Below, piece by piece: positions 37,114-45,846 of a DNA stretch of 64,000 bases. Made by a program: the position numbers and the translations under genes. Under the pieces are notes generated by a model that saw only the letters and a list, made by a program, of their open reading frames with translations, searched no databases and was not told the origin of the DNA. The DNA lies in contig NZ_FOSH01000010.1 in assembly GCF_900114205.1 (NCBI RefSeq), positions 1-64,000 of the forward strand, in the 5' to 3' direction. Position 1 is the first letter of the stretch. Each line of letters starts with the position of its first letter. This stretch comes from Methylophaga sulfidovorans. GTDB lineage: Bacteria; Pseudomonadota; Gammaproteobacteria; Nitrosococcales; Methylophagaceae.

Positions 37114-39456
37114 GTGTTGAAAACGGTTAGCCAAAGTGATGTAGAACCTGGCGTTCAGCAAATTGAAATAAACAAAATACGTGTAGGTATTTTGTTGCAA
37201 CAAGGGAGCATTGCCTGTGTAACAAATATCGTTATTCTGGTATTAACCCTCATCGCACTATACTCCTATAATGACGTCAAGTTATTACATCTTTGGGGTA
37301 CAGTCATCTTTCTGGCTATTCTTCTTCGACTGTTGTTAGTCAAATACCTCAACATATACTTTTCTAAACATCGTAATAAGCCAAGCATTGTCTCACGCTG
37401 TGAAAAAATATATGCAGCTGGTGTATTTCTTTCAGGTCTGGCTTGGGGAAGTCTGGGGTTTGCATTTGATGGCGAAGCGCAATTTAATCATCAGCTTATT
37501 ATTCCATTAGTGGTTGCTGGCCTATGCTCTGGTGCTATTTACTCAATGTTGAGTAGCTTTCTAAGTTTTATCTCTTATGTCTACCCAATGCTTATTTGCG
37601 TTATTCTGGCGATGTTCAATGTCGGTCTTGAGGTAGAAGCGCTAACGCTTGTCACCTATATGATCGCCTGCACGATGTTGTTCAGAAATTTGCATGCAAG
37701 TGTTATCGAAAGTTTGCAGTTACGCCACGAAAACAGACATTTAATCAGTCACTTGACTAGTGTCAATGAATCACAGACACAGTTAGTGGAAACACTACAA
37801 AAGAAAGAAATTTTTCTAACGCAAACCTTTGAAAATGCAGGCTTTCCAATATTTCTAATGTCGGCAGGTTTAATCATACTGGATGCAAATAAAGCCGCTT
37901 GTAAGCTATTTGCTTATAGCAAGACAGAATTCAAAGGTATGAATATGTCACTGCTACTGCATGAAGATGAATGCGATGAGGCCAGTCACGATTTTTATAG
38001 ACTCATTGACGGTGATTTGCAGCAATATCAGATTACAAAAAGATGTTTGAGTCGCGATAATCGCCCTCTATGGCTCATAGGCACAGTTTCTGCAGTCAGA
38101 AATACGAATAACAAAGTCGACTATCTTGTCATCCACGCACAAGACATTACTGAGCAAAAATCACTTTCTGAAGATCTCCAGCATCTCGCTTTACATGACA
38201 CACTGACCGGGCTTCCGAATAGATTCGCCATTGAGAAGCACTTACAGTTACTACTTCAGGATACACATTCCCTAAATCATATCTTTTGCTATATCGATGT
38301 TGATCAGTTTAAGGTCATTAATGATACCTGCGGGCATAAAGCAGGGGATAAACTGCTGACTCAGATAGCACATATCATCAAATGCGAATTACAACCATCT
38401 GATATTTTAGCCCGGTTAAGTGGTGATGAGTTTGCCGCTGTATTAATTGACACATCACCCGAACAGGCTAAAGAAAAGCTTAACCGTGTCATGGAGAAGA
38501 TTAGACGGTTTGAGTTTGTTGATAATGATTTGCTGTTCATATCCTCTATCAGTATCGGCATGGTGAATATCAGACCCGATAGTACGATGACCGAGATTTT
38601 TAAACAGGCGGATAATGCCTGTTATGCTGCTAAAGAAGCCGGTAGAGACCGACTGCATGTGTTTAGTGATAGCGATAAAGAACTGGTTCAACGCAGTGGG
38701 GAAATGCGTTGGGTTTCTAGAATTCAGCAAGCCTTAAGTAATGATAAGCTGATTTTGTTCAGTCAACCGATTGCCGCTACTCAGAAGAAAAACAGCACCT
38801 TACCGCATTGTGAGCTACTGATAAGAATGCTGGATGACGATGGCTCAATTATTCCTCCTGGGCATTTTCTCCCTGCAGCAGAGCGATATAACCTGGCTGC
38901 ATCTATCGATATGTGGACAGTAAGCCATGTATTATCACGCCTTGATGAGGCGCGAAAGGCAGGACGGGATGTCAGTGGCGTTTATGGTATTAATTTATCA
39001 GGTCAATCACTTGGTGATACAAGGTTTTATGACAAAATCATCGAGTTAATTCTCTCGGCAAATTTAGTGGATTCAGGTGCGGTGATTTGTTTCGAAATTA
39101 CAGAAACTGCAGCCATCTCAAATATGCACAGTGCACTTTATTTTATTAATGAGCTGAGAAAAGTTGGCTGCTTATTTGCGTTGGATGATTTTGGCAGCGG
39201 TCTGTCTTCGTTTGCATACCTGAAACAGTTACCGATTGATTTTCTTAAAATTGACGGAATGTTTGTCAAAGATTGTGTAGAAAACTCGGTTAATCTTGAA
39301 ATCGTTAACTCTATTAATGGTATCGGCCAGGTATTAGGGCTTAAAACGGTAGCAGAGTTTGTTGAAGATGAAGCAACCCTCATCAGCCTTCAACATATTG
39401 GCGTTGATTTTGTTCAGGGATATAACATCGGTCGTCCCGAAGCCTGGGTTGTTTAA
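37114..39456 (+). CDS. Membrane GGDEF-EAL protein with PAS domain
   Basis: A 780-residue c-di-GMP enzyme: five or six N-terminal membrane helices (~20-200), a PAS domain (~235-345, ENAGFPIFLMSAGLIILDANKAA), a GGDEF domain (from ~358) whose loop is SGDEF (~436), and an EAL domain with CELLIRM (~567), FEITETA, DDFGSG (~690) and KIDG. The I-site Arg is replaced (QPSD). The EAL catalytic residues look intact, so phosphodiesterase activity is likely; cyclase activity is possible because SGDEF loops can be active. The start is GTG 37114, with CAGGA upstream. Confidence 0.85.
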   Translation: MLKTVSQSDVEPGVQQIEINKIRVGILLQQGSIACVTNIVILVLTLIALYSYNDVKLLHLWGTVIFLAILLRLLLVKYLNIYFSKHRNKPSIVSRCEKIYAAGVFLSGLAWGSLGFAFDGEAQFNHQLIIPLVVAGLCSGAIYSMLSSFLSFISYVYPMLICVILAMFNVGLEVEALTLVTYMIACTMLFRNLHASVIESLQLRHENRHLISHLTSVNESQTQLVETLQKKEIFLTQTFENAGFPIFLMSAGLIILDANKAACKLFAYSKTEFKGMNMSLLLHEDECDEASHDFYRLIDGDLQQYQITKRCLSRDNRPLWLIGTVSAVRNTNNKVDYLVIHAQDITEQKSLSEDLQHLALHDTLTGLPNRFAIEKHLQLLLQDTHSLNHIFCYIDVDQFKVINDTCGHKAGDKLLTQIAHIIKCELQPSDILARLSGDEFAAVLIDTSPEQAKEKLNRVMEKIRRFEFVDNDLLFISSISIGMVNIRPDSTMTEIFKQADNACYAAKEAGRDRLHVFSDSDKELVQRSGEMRWVSRIQQALSNDKLILFSQPIAATQKKNSTLPHCELLIRMLDDDGSIIPPGHFLPAAERYNLAASIDMWTVSHVLSRLDEARKAGRDVSGVYGINLSGQSLGDTRFYDKIIELILSANLVDSGAVICFEITETAAISNMHSALYFINELRKVGCLFALDDFGSGLSSFAYLKQLPIDFLKIDGMFVKDCVENSVNLEIVNSINGIGQVLGLKTVAEFVEDEATLISLQHIGVDFVQGYNIGRPEAWVV

Positions 39457-39463
39457 AATAGAA

Positions 39464-42400
39464 TCAACATTGTTGCCATTGTTTTTCCAAACGCTTGGCT
39501 GAAATGGGGTAGGCTGTTTTAAGTTCCTGAGCAAAGATGGAAATGCGAAATTCCTCTAGCATCCAGCGGTACTCTTTAAAATCAGCCGTTTCGATTTTAT
39601 TGACCTTGTTAATAAACTTTTGCCAATGTGGCATGACTTCTGCCATACGTTGCTTGTCTTTATTGGGATCGGTTAATAATCGGTCAAGTCGTATACCGGC
39701 TGCCTGACAATATACTGGCAAGCGTTTTAATGCTTCATCAGGCGTGTCATGGACAAAGCCCTGATAAATCAGAAAGCCTAATTGTTGTTTAATGTCATTC
39801 ACCGAGTTAATGGCAGCCAGTGGAATATTGCCTGTTAAGCGCTTAGCAATGGCATGATATTCAGCAAGCGGTTTGGCAATATTCTGAGCCAGTTTGGCAG
39901 CCAGATTAATCAAATCACTTTTTCTTTCTGTTATACGCTGTTCAAATGTATTTTTATCAGTGATAGCAGGCTGATCAATAATAAAACAGCGATCAAATGC
40001 CACATGGATCAGATCTGTTTTCAGCTGCTCACAAGGCGTCATATCTTTTTGTGTATGTTCAGTGTATGGCGAAGGCGGTACGTTGGCATAATGCAGACAC
40101 ATCTGTTTTATATCAGGCAGGTTTTTGTGTAAATACTTGACTGCATCTGCCTGGTTTAGCATAAAGAGACGACGCAGCCCGTAACGTGTTAACTCTACTG
40201 CCTGCGCTTTTGTATCCATCAACGTTAAATCGACGCAATCCCCTTTGTCGACAAGCGCTGGATAAGCAGTGACTTCTAAACCGTTTTGTTCAAGTGTAAT
40301 TTGCTCTGGTAAGGTGTCAAATGACCAGGACGTCAGTCCTCTCTTTTCATAGTCACTATCTGGAATTTGTCTGAAACTGGCCGCTGCTTCACGAGCCCAG
40401 TTTTCTTTAAGCTTATCCAAATCACGACTTTCATCAAGCAACTCTCCCTGATCATCAACCAGCTTAAAATTCATTTGTAGATAGAGAGGCAGTTCATCGG
40501 TGCGCCAGTCTGAAATATCAATTTCAACACCAGTGAGCTTTCTTAATTGTTCACTCAGAGCCGGTAATAAAGCACCTGATGCAGTGGACATGGCTTTTAT
40601 GCATTGATCTGCGTATTGAGGAACCGGGATAAAATGACGGCGTAACGATTTAGGTAAGGCTTTAATCAGGAAAATGACTTTTTCACGCAATAATCCTGGC
40701 ACTAACCATTCATAGCGTTCACTACTGGTTTGGTTCAATAGTGATAATGGAATCGTTTGTGTGATGCCATCTTCAGCTTTACCTGGTTCAAAATGATATT
40801 CAAGAGGTAGAGGGACGCGATTTATCAGAATCTGATCCGGGAACTGATCAGCAGTAACCTGTTCGGCCTGATGCTGCATAAGCACTTCTTTGCTGAGCAT
40901 CAATAATAAGGGATCTTTCTTTTCTGCCTGCTTACGCCACTTTTCGAAACCGGCACCATTAATAATGTTGTCGGGTACTTTCTTTCGATAAAAATCAAAT
41001 AGGGTATCGTCATCCACCAGTACATCGCGGCGACGTGACTTTTGTTCAAGAAGCTCAATTTCGTCGATTAAACGGCGATTATGTTGGAAAAACTTTGCCT
41101 GACAATGCCAGTCTCCTTCGACCAGTGCCGAACGAATAAAAATTTCATTGGCAACGGGCGGATCAATAGGGCCGTAATGTATACGTCGACGGTTAACGAT
41201 TGGCAGACCATTGAGCGATACAGATTCAAAGGCAACAACCTGAGCAGGCTTTTTTTCCCAATGTGGATCTGAATATTGACGACGTACTAAATCCCCGGCA
41301 ATCGGTTCAATCCATTCGGGTTCGATTTTGGCAACAATCCTGGCGTAGAGCTTACCGGTTTCAACCAATTCTGCTGCCATAATCCATTTCGGCCCTTTTT
41401 TATGTAAGGCCGAACCTGGAAATATTTGTAACTTTAAATTGCGACCACCGGTGTATTCAAACTTATCTGTTTTTGTGGCGATATGACTGAGCAAACCAGC
41501 AAGTAAAGCACGATGGATACTATCGTAACTGGCTTCCTGTTGATTGAATTTGAGACCAAGCTCAGCGAGTTGAATATGTAATTGTTGGTGAATGTCATGC
41601 CATTCACGAAGCCTCAAAAATGACAGAAACTGTTCTTTACAATATTTTCTCAGCTTATTCTGACTAAGATGTTTTTTCTTATCGTGATAATGATTCCATA
41701 ACTTTATAAATGCAATAAAATCAGAACGTTCGTCTTTATATTTAGAATGCGCCTCATCTGCAGCCTGCTGTTTATCCATCGGTCTTTCACGCGGATCCTG
41801 GATACTTAAGGCACTGGCAATAATAAGTACTTCAGTAAGGCTGTTTTGTTCTGCACCAGCTAGTAACATTCTGGCAATTTTGGGATCAATGGGAAGCTTA
41901 GATAGCTGTCTGCCCACCTCAGTGATATTACGTTGTTTATCTACAGCACCGAGTTCATCTAACAGGCGATAACCATCATTAATCATTTTCTGTGGTGGCG
42001 GATTAATGAAAGGAAATTTCGCCGGGTTACCTAATTTCAATGCTGACATTTGCAAAATGACAGAGGCGAGGTTGGTGCGTAACACTTCAGGATCGGTGAA
42101 GGCCGGACGATTATTAAAATCATCTTCATCGTATAGACGAATACAAATACCTGCCGCAACACGACCACAACGACCTGAACGCTGATTAGCACTAGACTGA
42201 GAAATCTTTTCTATTGGCAGTCGTTGCACCTTGTTACGCACACTGTAACGACTGATGCGGGCATTGCCTGGATCAACAACGTAACGGATGCCGGGTACGG
42301 TTAATGATGTTTCCGCGACATTAGTCGACAAAATAATGCGTCTTTGCCCACCGGTTTTAAATACACGGTTTTGCTCTGCTGCTGATTGTCTGGCAAATAG

Positions 42401-43351
42401 AGGCAGAATTTGAGTTTGCGGCGGATGGTGCTTACGTAATGCTTCTGACACATCACGAATATCACGTTCACCGGCAAGAAAAATAAGGATATCACCAGGA
42501 CCTTCCCGACAAAGTTCATCTACACCGGCAACGATGCCCGATACCATATCGTAATCAGGTGAGTCTTCATCGGTGGTCAGAAGAGGTCGATAGCGAACTT
42601 CTACCGGATAGGTACGGCCACTGACTTCAATTACCGGCGCATTATCAAAATGTTTGGAGAAGCGCTCAGTATCAATGGTTGCTGAGGTGATAATGACTTT
42701 TAAGTCGGGGCGCTTGGGTAAAAGCTGCTTGATATAACCCAATAAAAAATCGATATTGAGGCTGCGTTCATGCGCCTCATCGATAATCAGCGTGTCATAT
42801 TGATTCAGAAAGCGGTCATTTTGTGTTTCTGCCAGCAAAATGCCATCGGTCATCAGCTTGATATAACTGTTTTCGGCATTTACCTGATCATGAAAACGGA
42901 CTTTATAACCCACGGTTTGCCCAAGTTCTGAACCGAGTTCTTCAGCAATACGTGTTGCAACGGTTCTGGCGGCAATACGACGTGGTTGTGTATGTCCAAT
43001 CAGCCCTGTGACGCCACGGCCCAAGTCCAGACAGATTTTAGGTAATTGTGTTGTTTTCCCAGAACCGGTTTCACCACAAAGAATAATGACCTGATTATCC
43101 TGAATAGCTTTCGCTACATCATTACGGCGTTCAATAACGGGTAAATCGGCGCTGAAGTCTGGTTTCGGAATATTCTTAAGACGTGTTTGAGCACGCTCAA
43201 CGGATTTCAATACTCGCTGTGTAAACTGCTCAATCGCCGCGGCGTTGGCTTTATTTTTTTGTAGTTGCTGCCACTGACGTTGAAGACGGTGTCTGTCTGT
43301 CAGCATAGAAGATTGGATGAGTTGAGTTAGGTTCTGCTCAGAATTATTCAC
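39464..43351 (-). CDS. hrpA: ATP-dependent RNA helicase HrpA
   Basis: A 1295-residue DEAH-box helicase. Walker A GETGSGKTTQLP (~89), DEAHERSLNID (~190), SATIDTERF, the motif VI region QRSGRCGR, then HA2/OB domains and a long C-terminal DUF3418 domain. The length matches E. coli HrpA (1300). HrpA acts on RNA and has been linked to rescue of stalled ribosomes and mRNA processing. It follows the DUF481 gene by about 30 bases on the same strand. Confidence 0.95.
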   Translation of the reverse strand: MNNSEQNLTQLIQSSMLTDRHRLQRQWQQLQKNKANAAAIEQFTQRVLKSVERAQTRLKNIPKPDFSADLPVIERRNDVAKAIQDNQVIILCGETGSGKTTQLPKICLDLGRGVTGLIGHTQPRRIAARTVATRIAEELGSELGQTVGYKVRFHDQVNAENSYIKLMTDGILLAETQNDRFLNQYDTLIIDEAHERSLNIDFLLGYIKQLLPKRPDLKVIITSATIDTERFSKHFDNAPVIEVSGRTYPVEVRYRPLLTTDEDSPDYDMVSGIVAGVDELCREGPGDILIFLAGERDIRDVSEALRKHHPPQTQILPLFARQSAAEQNRVFKTGGQRRIILSTNVAETSLTVPGIRYVVDPGNARISRYSVRNKVQRLPIEKISQSSANQRSGRCGRVAAGICIRLYDEDDFNNRPAFTDPEVLRTNLASVILQMSALKLGNPAKFPFINPPPQKMINDGYRLLDELGAVDKQRNITEVGRQLSKLPIDPKIARMLLAGAEQNSLTEVLIIASALSIQDPRERPMDKQQAADEAHSKYKDERSDFIAFIKLWNHYHDKKKHLSQNKLRKYCKEQFLSFLRLREWHDIHQQLHIQLAELGLKFNQQEASYDSIHRALLAGLLSHIATKTDKFEYTGGRNLKLQIFPGSALHKKGPKWIMAAELVETGKLYARIVAKIEPEWIEPIAGDLVRRQYSDPHWEKKPAQVVAFESVSLNGLPIVNRRRIHYGPIDPPVANEIFIRSALVEGDWHCQAKFFQHNRRLIDEIELLEQKSRRRDVLVDDDTLFDFYRKKVPDNIINGAGFEKWRKQAEKKDPLLLMLSKEVLMQHQAEQVTADQFPDQILINRVPLPLEYHFEPGKAEDGITQTIPLSLLNQTSSERYEWLVPGLLREKVIFLIKALPKSLRRHFIPVPQYADQCIKAMSTASGALLPALSEQLRKLTGVEIDISDWRTDELPLYLQMNFKLVDDQGELLDESRDLDKLKENWAREAAASFRQIPDSDYEKRGLTSWSFDTLPEQITLEQNGLEVTAYPALVDKGDCVDLTLMDTKAQAVELTRYGLRRLFMLNQADAVKYLHKNLPDIKQMCLHYANVPPSPYTEHTQKDMTPCEQLKTDLIHVAFDRCFIIDQPAITDKNTFEQRITERKSDLINLAAKLAQNIAKPLAEYHAIAKRLTGNIPLAAINSVNDIKQQLGFLIYQGFVHDTPDEALKRLPVYCQAAGIRLDRLLTDPNKDKQRMAEVMPHWQKFINKVNKIETADFKEYRWMLEEFRISIFAQELKTAYPISAKRLEKQWQQC

Positions 43352-43380
43352 AAGATTTTTATAGCAAAAAGAGAGGTATT

Positions 43381-44328
43381 CTACAGCTTCCAGGCTAATG
43401 AGACAGTATATTTAAAGTCATTCGGATCGGTATCGTCATGCACTGTAGAATCATATTCATTGGTAACACCGAGTTTGAGTGCCACACCGACAAAGCTATT
43501 TAAATCAAGAATCCAGTCAAGTGAGGTTAAGTTTCGGTAGTCTCGATCATTCAGACTAGGGTAGTAGGTGTTGGAAAATTCAACATGCTGGTATTGGTTC
43601 ATATCCCATTTAGTTTCGATGCCCAACATGGCTTCAGGTGTGAAATCTTGTTCTTCGCCACCAAAGGTTCTGTTAAAACCTAAACCACTTCTACCAAGAA
43701 ATAGCCATGAGTCAGTATTAACAAATTCATAACCAAAACCAGCGTTGGCGTTGGCACGGTAGTCCCAGTCTTTGAATTTATCCAGATCAAAGCGGCCACC
43801 AGCAAACTGGAACCAAGGTGAATCCGGGCGCAACCAGTCACGGTTCATTGAGGTAAAAAAACTTTGTGCAGATAACTCATGGTCAGATTCTGCGCGGAAG
43901 AAAGCTGTTTTGTGGGATGTACGCATTTGTTTTGACTCATAATCAGCATTAAAGCCGATATTGAGCTGATTGGTACTGGATTTTCCTGCAGTACCACCAA
44001 GCCCCAGATCCAGTCTTCGTTTCCAGTTGGTGTAAAGTCCTGTACCAAATAAGCCATCATCGGTATCAACATGCTGCACTTCCGGTTTTGCTTGTGGCAG
44101 CGGAGGTGTTGGCTCTGTATCTGTCGATGAAACCAGGCTTTTAATGCGAGAACGAGGAATAATCATGACACCGAGCAGGGGATGATTAAGCTTCAGGGTA
44201 TCATCAGTTTCGGAGACGATATCAGCAGTCAGCGTATCACCGTTAACAAGTTCAATCTTACTGGGGGTTGCTTGAGATACTAGTGGTGTTAACAAAATAG
44301 CTAATAAAAGATATCTGATATATATCAC
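43381..44328 (-). CDS. DUF481 outer-membrane beta-barrel protein
   Basis: A ~315-residue secreted protein: signal peptide (cleavage near SQA), an SH3-like N-terminal segment (KIELVNGDTLTADIVSETDDTLKLNHPLLGVMIIPRSRI), a proline-rich linker, then a DUF481 barrel with alternating aromatic strands (LDLGLGGTAGKSSTNQLNIG) ending in TVSLAWKL. I place the start at GTG 44328 because GGAGG lies nine bases before it and the signal peptide is then normal; the longer frame from 44346 places that site inside the gene. Function unknown. Confidence 0.8.
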   Translation of the reverse strand: MIYIRYLLLAILLTPLVSQATPSKIELVNGDTLTADIVSETDDTLKLNHPLLGVMIIPRSRIKSLVSSTDTEPTPPLPQAKPEVQHVDTDDGLFGTGLYTNWKRRLDLGLGGTAGKSSTNQLNIGFNADYESKQMRTSHKTAFFRAESDHELSAQSFFTSMNRDWLRPDSPWFQFAGGRFDLDKFKDWDYRANANAGFGYEFVNTDSWLFLGRSGLGFNRTFGGEEQDFTPEAMLGIETKWDMNQYQHVEFSNTYYPSLNDRDYRNLTSLDWILDLNSFVGVALKLGVTNEYDSTVHDDTDPNDFKYTVSLAWKL

Positions 44329-44353
44329 TAGCGAATTCCTCCGCATAACTGCA

Positions 44354-44382
44354 TAAAAAAACAGCCTGAATCAGGCTGTTTG
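44354..44382 (-). terminator. Terminator after the pentapeptide-repeat gene
   Basis: On the minus strand AAACAGCCT (44381-44373) pairs with AGGCTGTTT (44367-44359) and runs into TTTTT. It lies just upstream of the DUF481 start, so the two genes are separate transcripts. Confidence 0.85.
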
Positions 44383-44407
44383 AAAAATGATGACTTAGAT
44401 CCTGTTT

Positions 44408-44875
44408 TTATTGACATCCACTGTTGTTTATTTCACCGTCCGGCATGATGGTATTACAGAAGATGACACCGCGAAGTTCTGCACCTTTCAAGGTAGCACC
44501 TGTTAAATCCGCATCAGTCAAATTTGCAAAAATAAGCTGACTGCCTGATAGATTGGTGTTTCTGAGATTAGCACCAGCTAATTCCGTGTAATCCATCAGT
44601 GCATTAGTGACATCGGCACCCTCAAGAATGGCTCCCTGCATTCTTGAATGCGTAAACCAAACCCCATGTAATTTAGCATTAGTCAGATTAATGCCTTTGA
44701 GATTGGCTTCACTCATATCAGCACCTTTTAAATCATGATCTGTCAGATCAGCGTCACTCAAATTACAAAAATTACACTGTAACGATTTCAATAATCTATC
44801 CAGATAGACTTGTTCGTATGCAGATGCACTGGTCGATATCAATAATAGACCCAATATAGGCAGCAGTATTTTCAT
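44408..44875 (-). CDS. Secreted pentapeptide-repeat protein
   Basis: A 155-residue protein with a signal peptide (cleavage after SASA19), then a short module with Cys34/Cys37 (LQCNFCNLSD). About 17 A(D/N)LXX-type repeats follow (ADMSEANLKGINLTNAKLHG, AGANLRNTNLSGSQLIFANL) and would form a right-handed quadrilateral helix. C-terminal Cys residues could pair in the periplasm. Partner unknown. Confidence 0.9.
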   Translation of the reverse strand: MKILLPILGLLLISTSASAYEQVYLDRLLKSLQCNFCNLSDADLTDHDLKGADMSEANLKGINLTNAKLHGVWFTHSRMQGAILEGADVTNALMDYTELAGANLRNTNLSGSQLIFANLTDADLTGATLKGAELRGVIFCNTIMPDGEINNSGCQ

Positions 44876-44902
44876 GGTTTTCTCTCCGATAACATTATTA
44901 TT

Positions 44903-45499
44903 TTACTTTTCTGACCAATTATTAAGAAAAAATGTTTGTTCAAGTGGTCGACGTTGGCGAGGGGATAGTTCTCTTTCTAATTGTTCTTCAGTCAGATTGT
45001 CTAATGCAGCCTGATGACCAATGGCAATCACTGACCACATGTGGATATCATCAGCAATAGAAAACGCCTCGCGGATTTTTTTATCATCAAAGCCACCCAT
45101 TTGATGGCTCATTAAGCCCATCGATGTAGCTTGTAAACAGAGACTGATACTTGCAGCACCAGTGTCATAGCCTGACCAGCGGTTGGGTTTATCGTTCTGG
45201 CTGAAAGTGGGTGCTGAAGCAGCCAAAATTAATACGGGTGCATTTTTTGCCCATTCCTGATTGCCAGGAACAAGTGCTGATAACAGTTTTTCCCACGCTT
45301 CGCGGTCAGTGTTTTTATCGCAAACCAGATAACGCCATGGCTCGTCTCCAAAACAAGAAGGAGCCCAGCGGGCAGCTTCACAAAGAGCAGTGATTTCTTC
45401 CGGTGTCACCATAACGGTGGGATCATAGGCACGACCACTCCAACGTTCTGCCATCACTTTTTCTATAGCTTGAGCTGTGTCTGCTGGTTTTTGAATCAT
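44903..45499 (-). CDS. Nitroreductase family protein
   Basis: A 198-residue FMN-dependent nitroreductase-type protein: RWSGRAYDP (FMN phosphate-binding Arg/Ser region), CEAARWAPSCFGDEPWRYLV, YDTGAASISLCLQATSMGLMSHQMGGFD and a C-terminal LSPRQRRPLEQ. It probably reduces quinones or nitro-compounds with NAD(P)H; substrate unknown. ATG 45499 is chosen because AAGGTGAT precedes it; the longer frame overlaps yhbY. It follows yhbY by four bases. Confidence 0.85.
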   Translation of the reverse strand: MIQKPADTAQAIEKVMAERWSGRAYDPTVMVTPEEITALCEAARWAPSCFGDEPWRYLVCDKNTDREAWEKLLSALVPGNQEWAKNAPVLILAASAPTFSQNDKPNRWSGYDTGAASISLCLQATSMGLMSHQMGGFDDKKIREAFSIADDIHMWSVIAIGHQAALDNLTEEQLERELSPRQRRPLEQTFFLNNWSEK

Positions 45500-45503
45500 A
45501 AAA

Positions 45504-45797
45504 TCACCTTGGTAGTTGGATGAGAGCTTTTTTTGATGGGCGATAAAATCCGCCAATATGTCCGATCACTTGAACCAGATCTGCGCCACTTTCTTCTGCA
45601 ATTTTATCTAGCATGGCCTTTCTATCTGCGCGTTCTTGACCACTTACTCGGACCTTGATCAGCTCGTGATGTTCCAGTGCATTATCAATTTCGACCAGAA
45701 CTGAATCAGTTAAACCACTGTTACCAATCATAACAACCGGTTTTAGAGTATGGGCAAGCCCTTTGAGATAACGTCTTTGTTTGTCAGTAACTGCCAT
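45504..45797 (-). CDS. yhbY: YhbY, CRM-domain RNA-binding protein
   Basis: A 97-residue CRS1-YhbY domain protein: LTDSVLVEIDNALEHHELIKVRV, and IGHIGGFYRPSK containing the family GxxxxxY/R motif; VMIGNSGLT matches the GxxG RNA-binding loop position. YhbY binds the large ribosomal subunit precursor. ATG 45797 is used because AGGTGAG lies seven bases before it; a GTG 12 bases upstream is less likely. Confidence 0.9.
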   Translation of the reverse strand: MAVTDKQRRYLKGLAHTLKPVVMIGNSGLTDSVLVEIDNALEHHELIKVRVSGQERADRKAMLDKIAEESGADLVQVIGHIGGFYRPSKKALIQLPR

Positions 45798-45846
45798 TAG
45801 TGTGCTCACCTGTATTAAAATGTTTTGATTATATCAGGAAGGCAAT

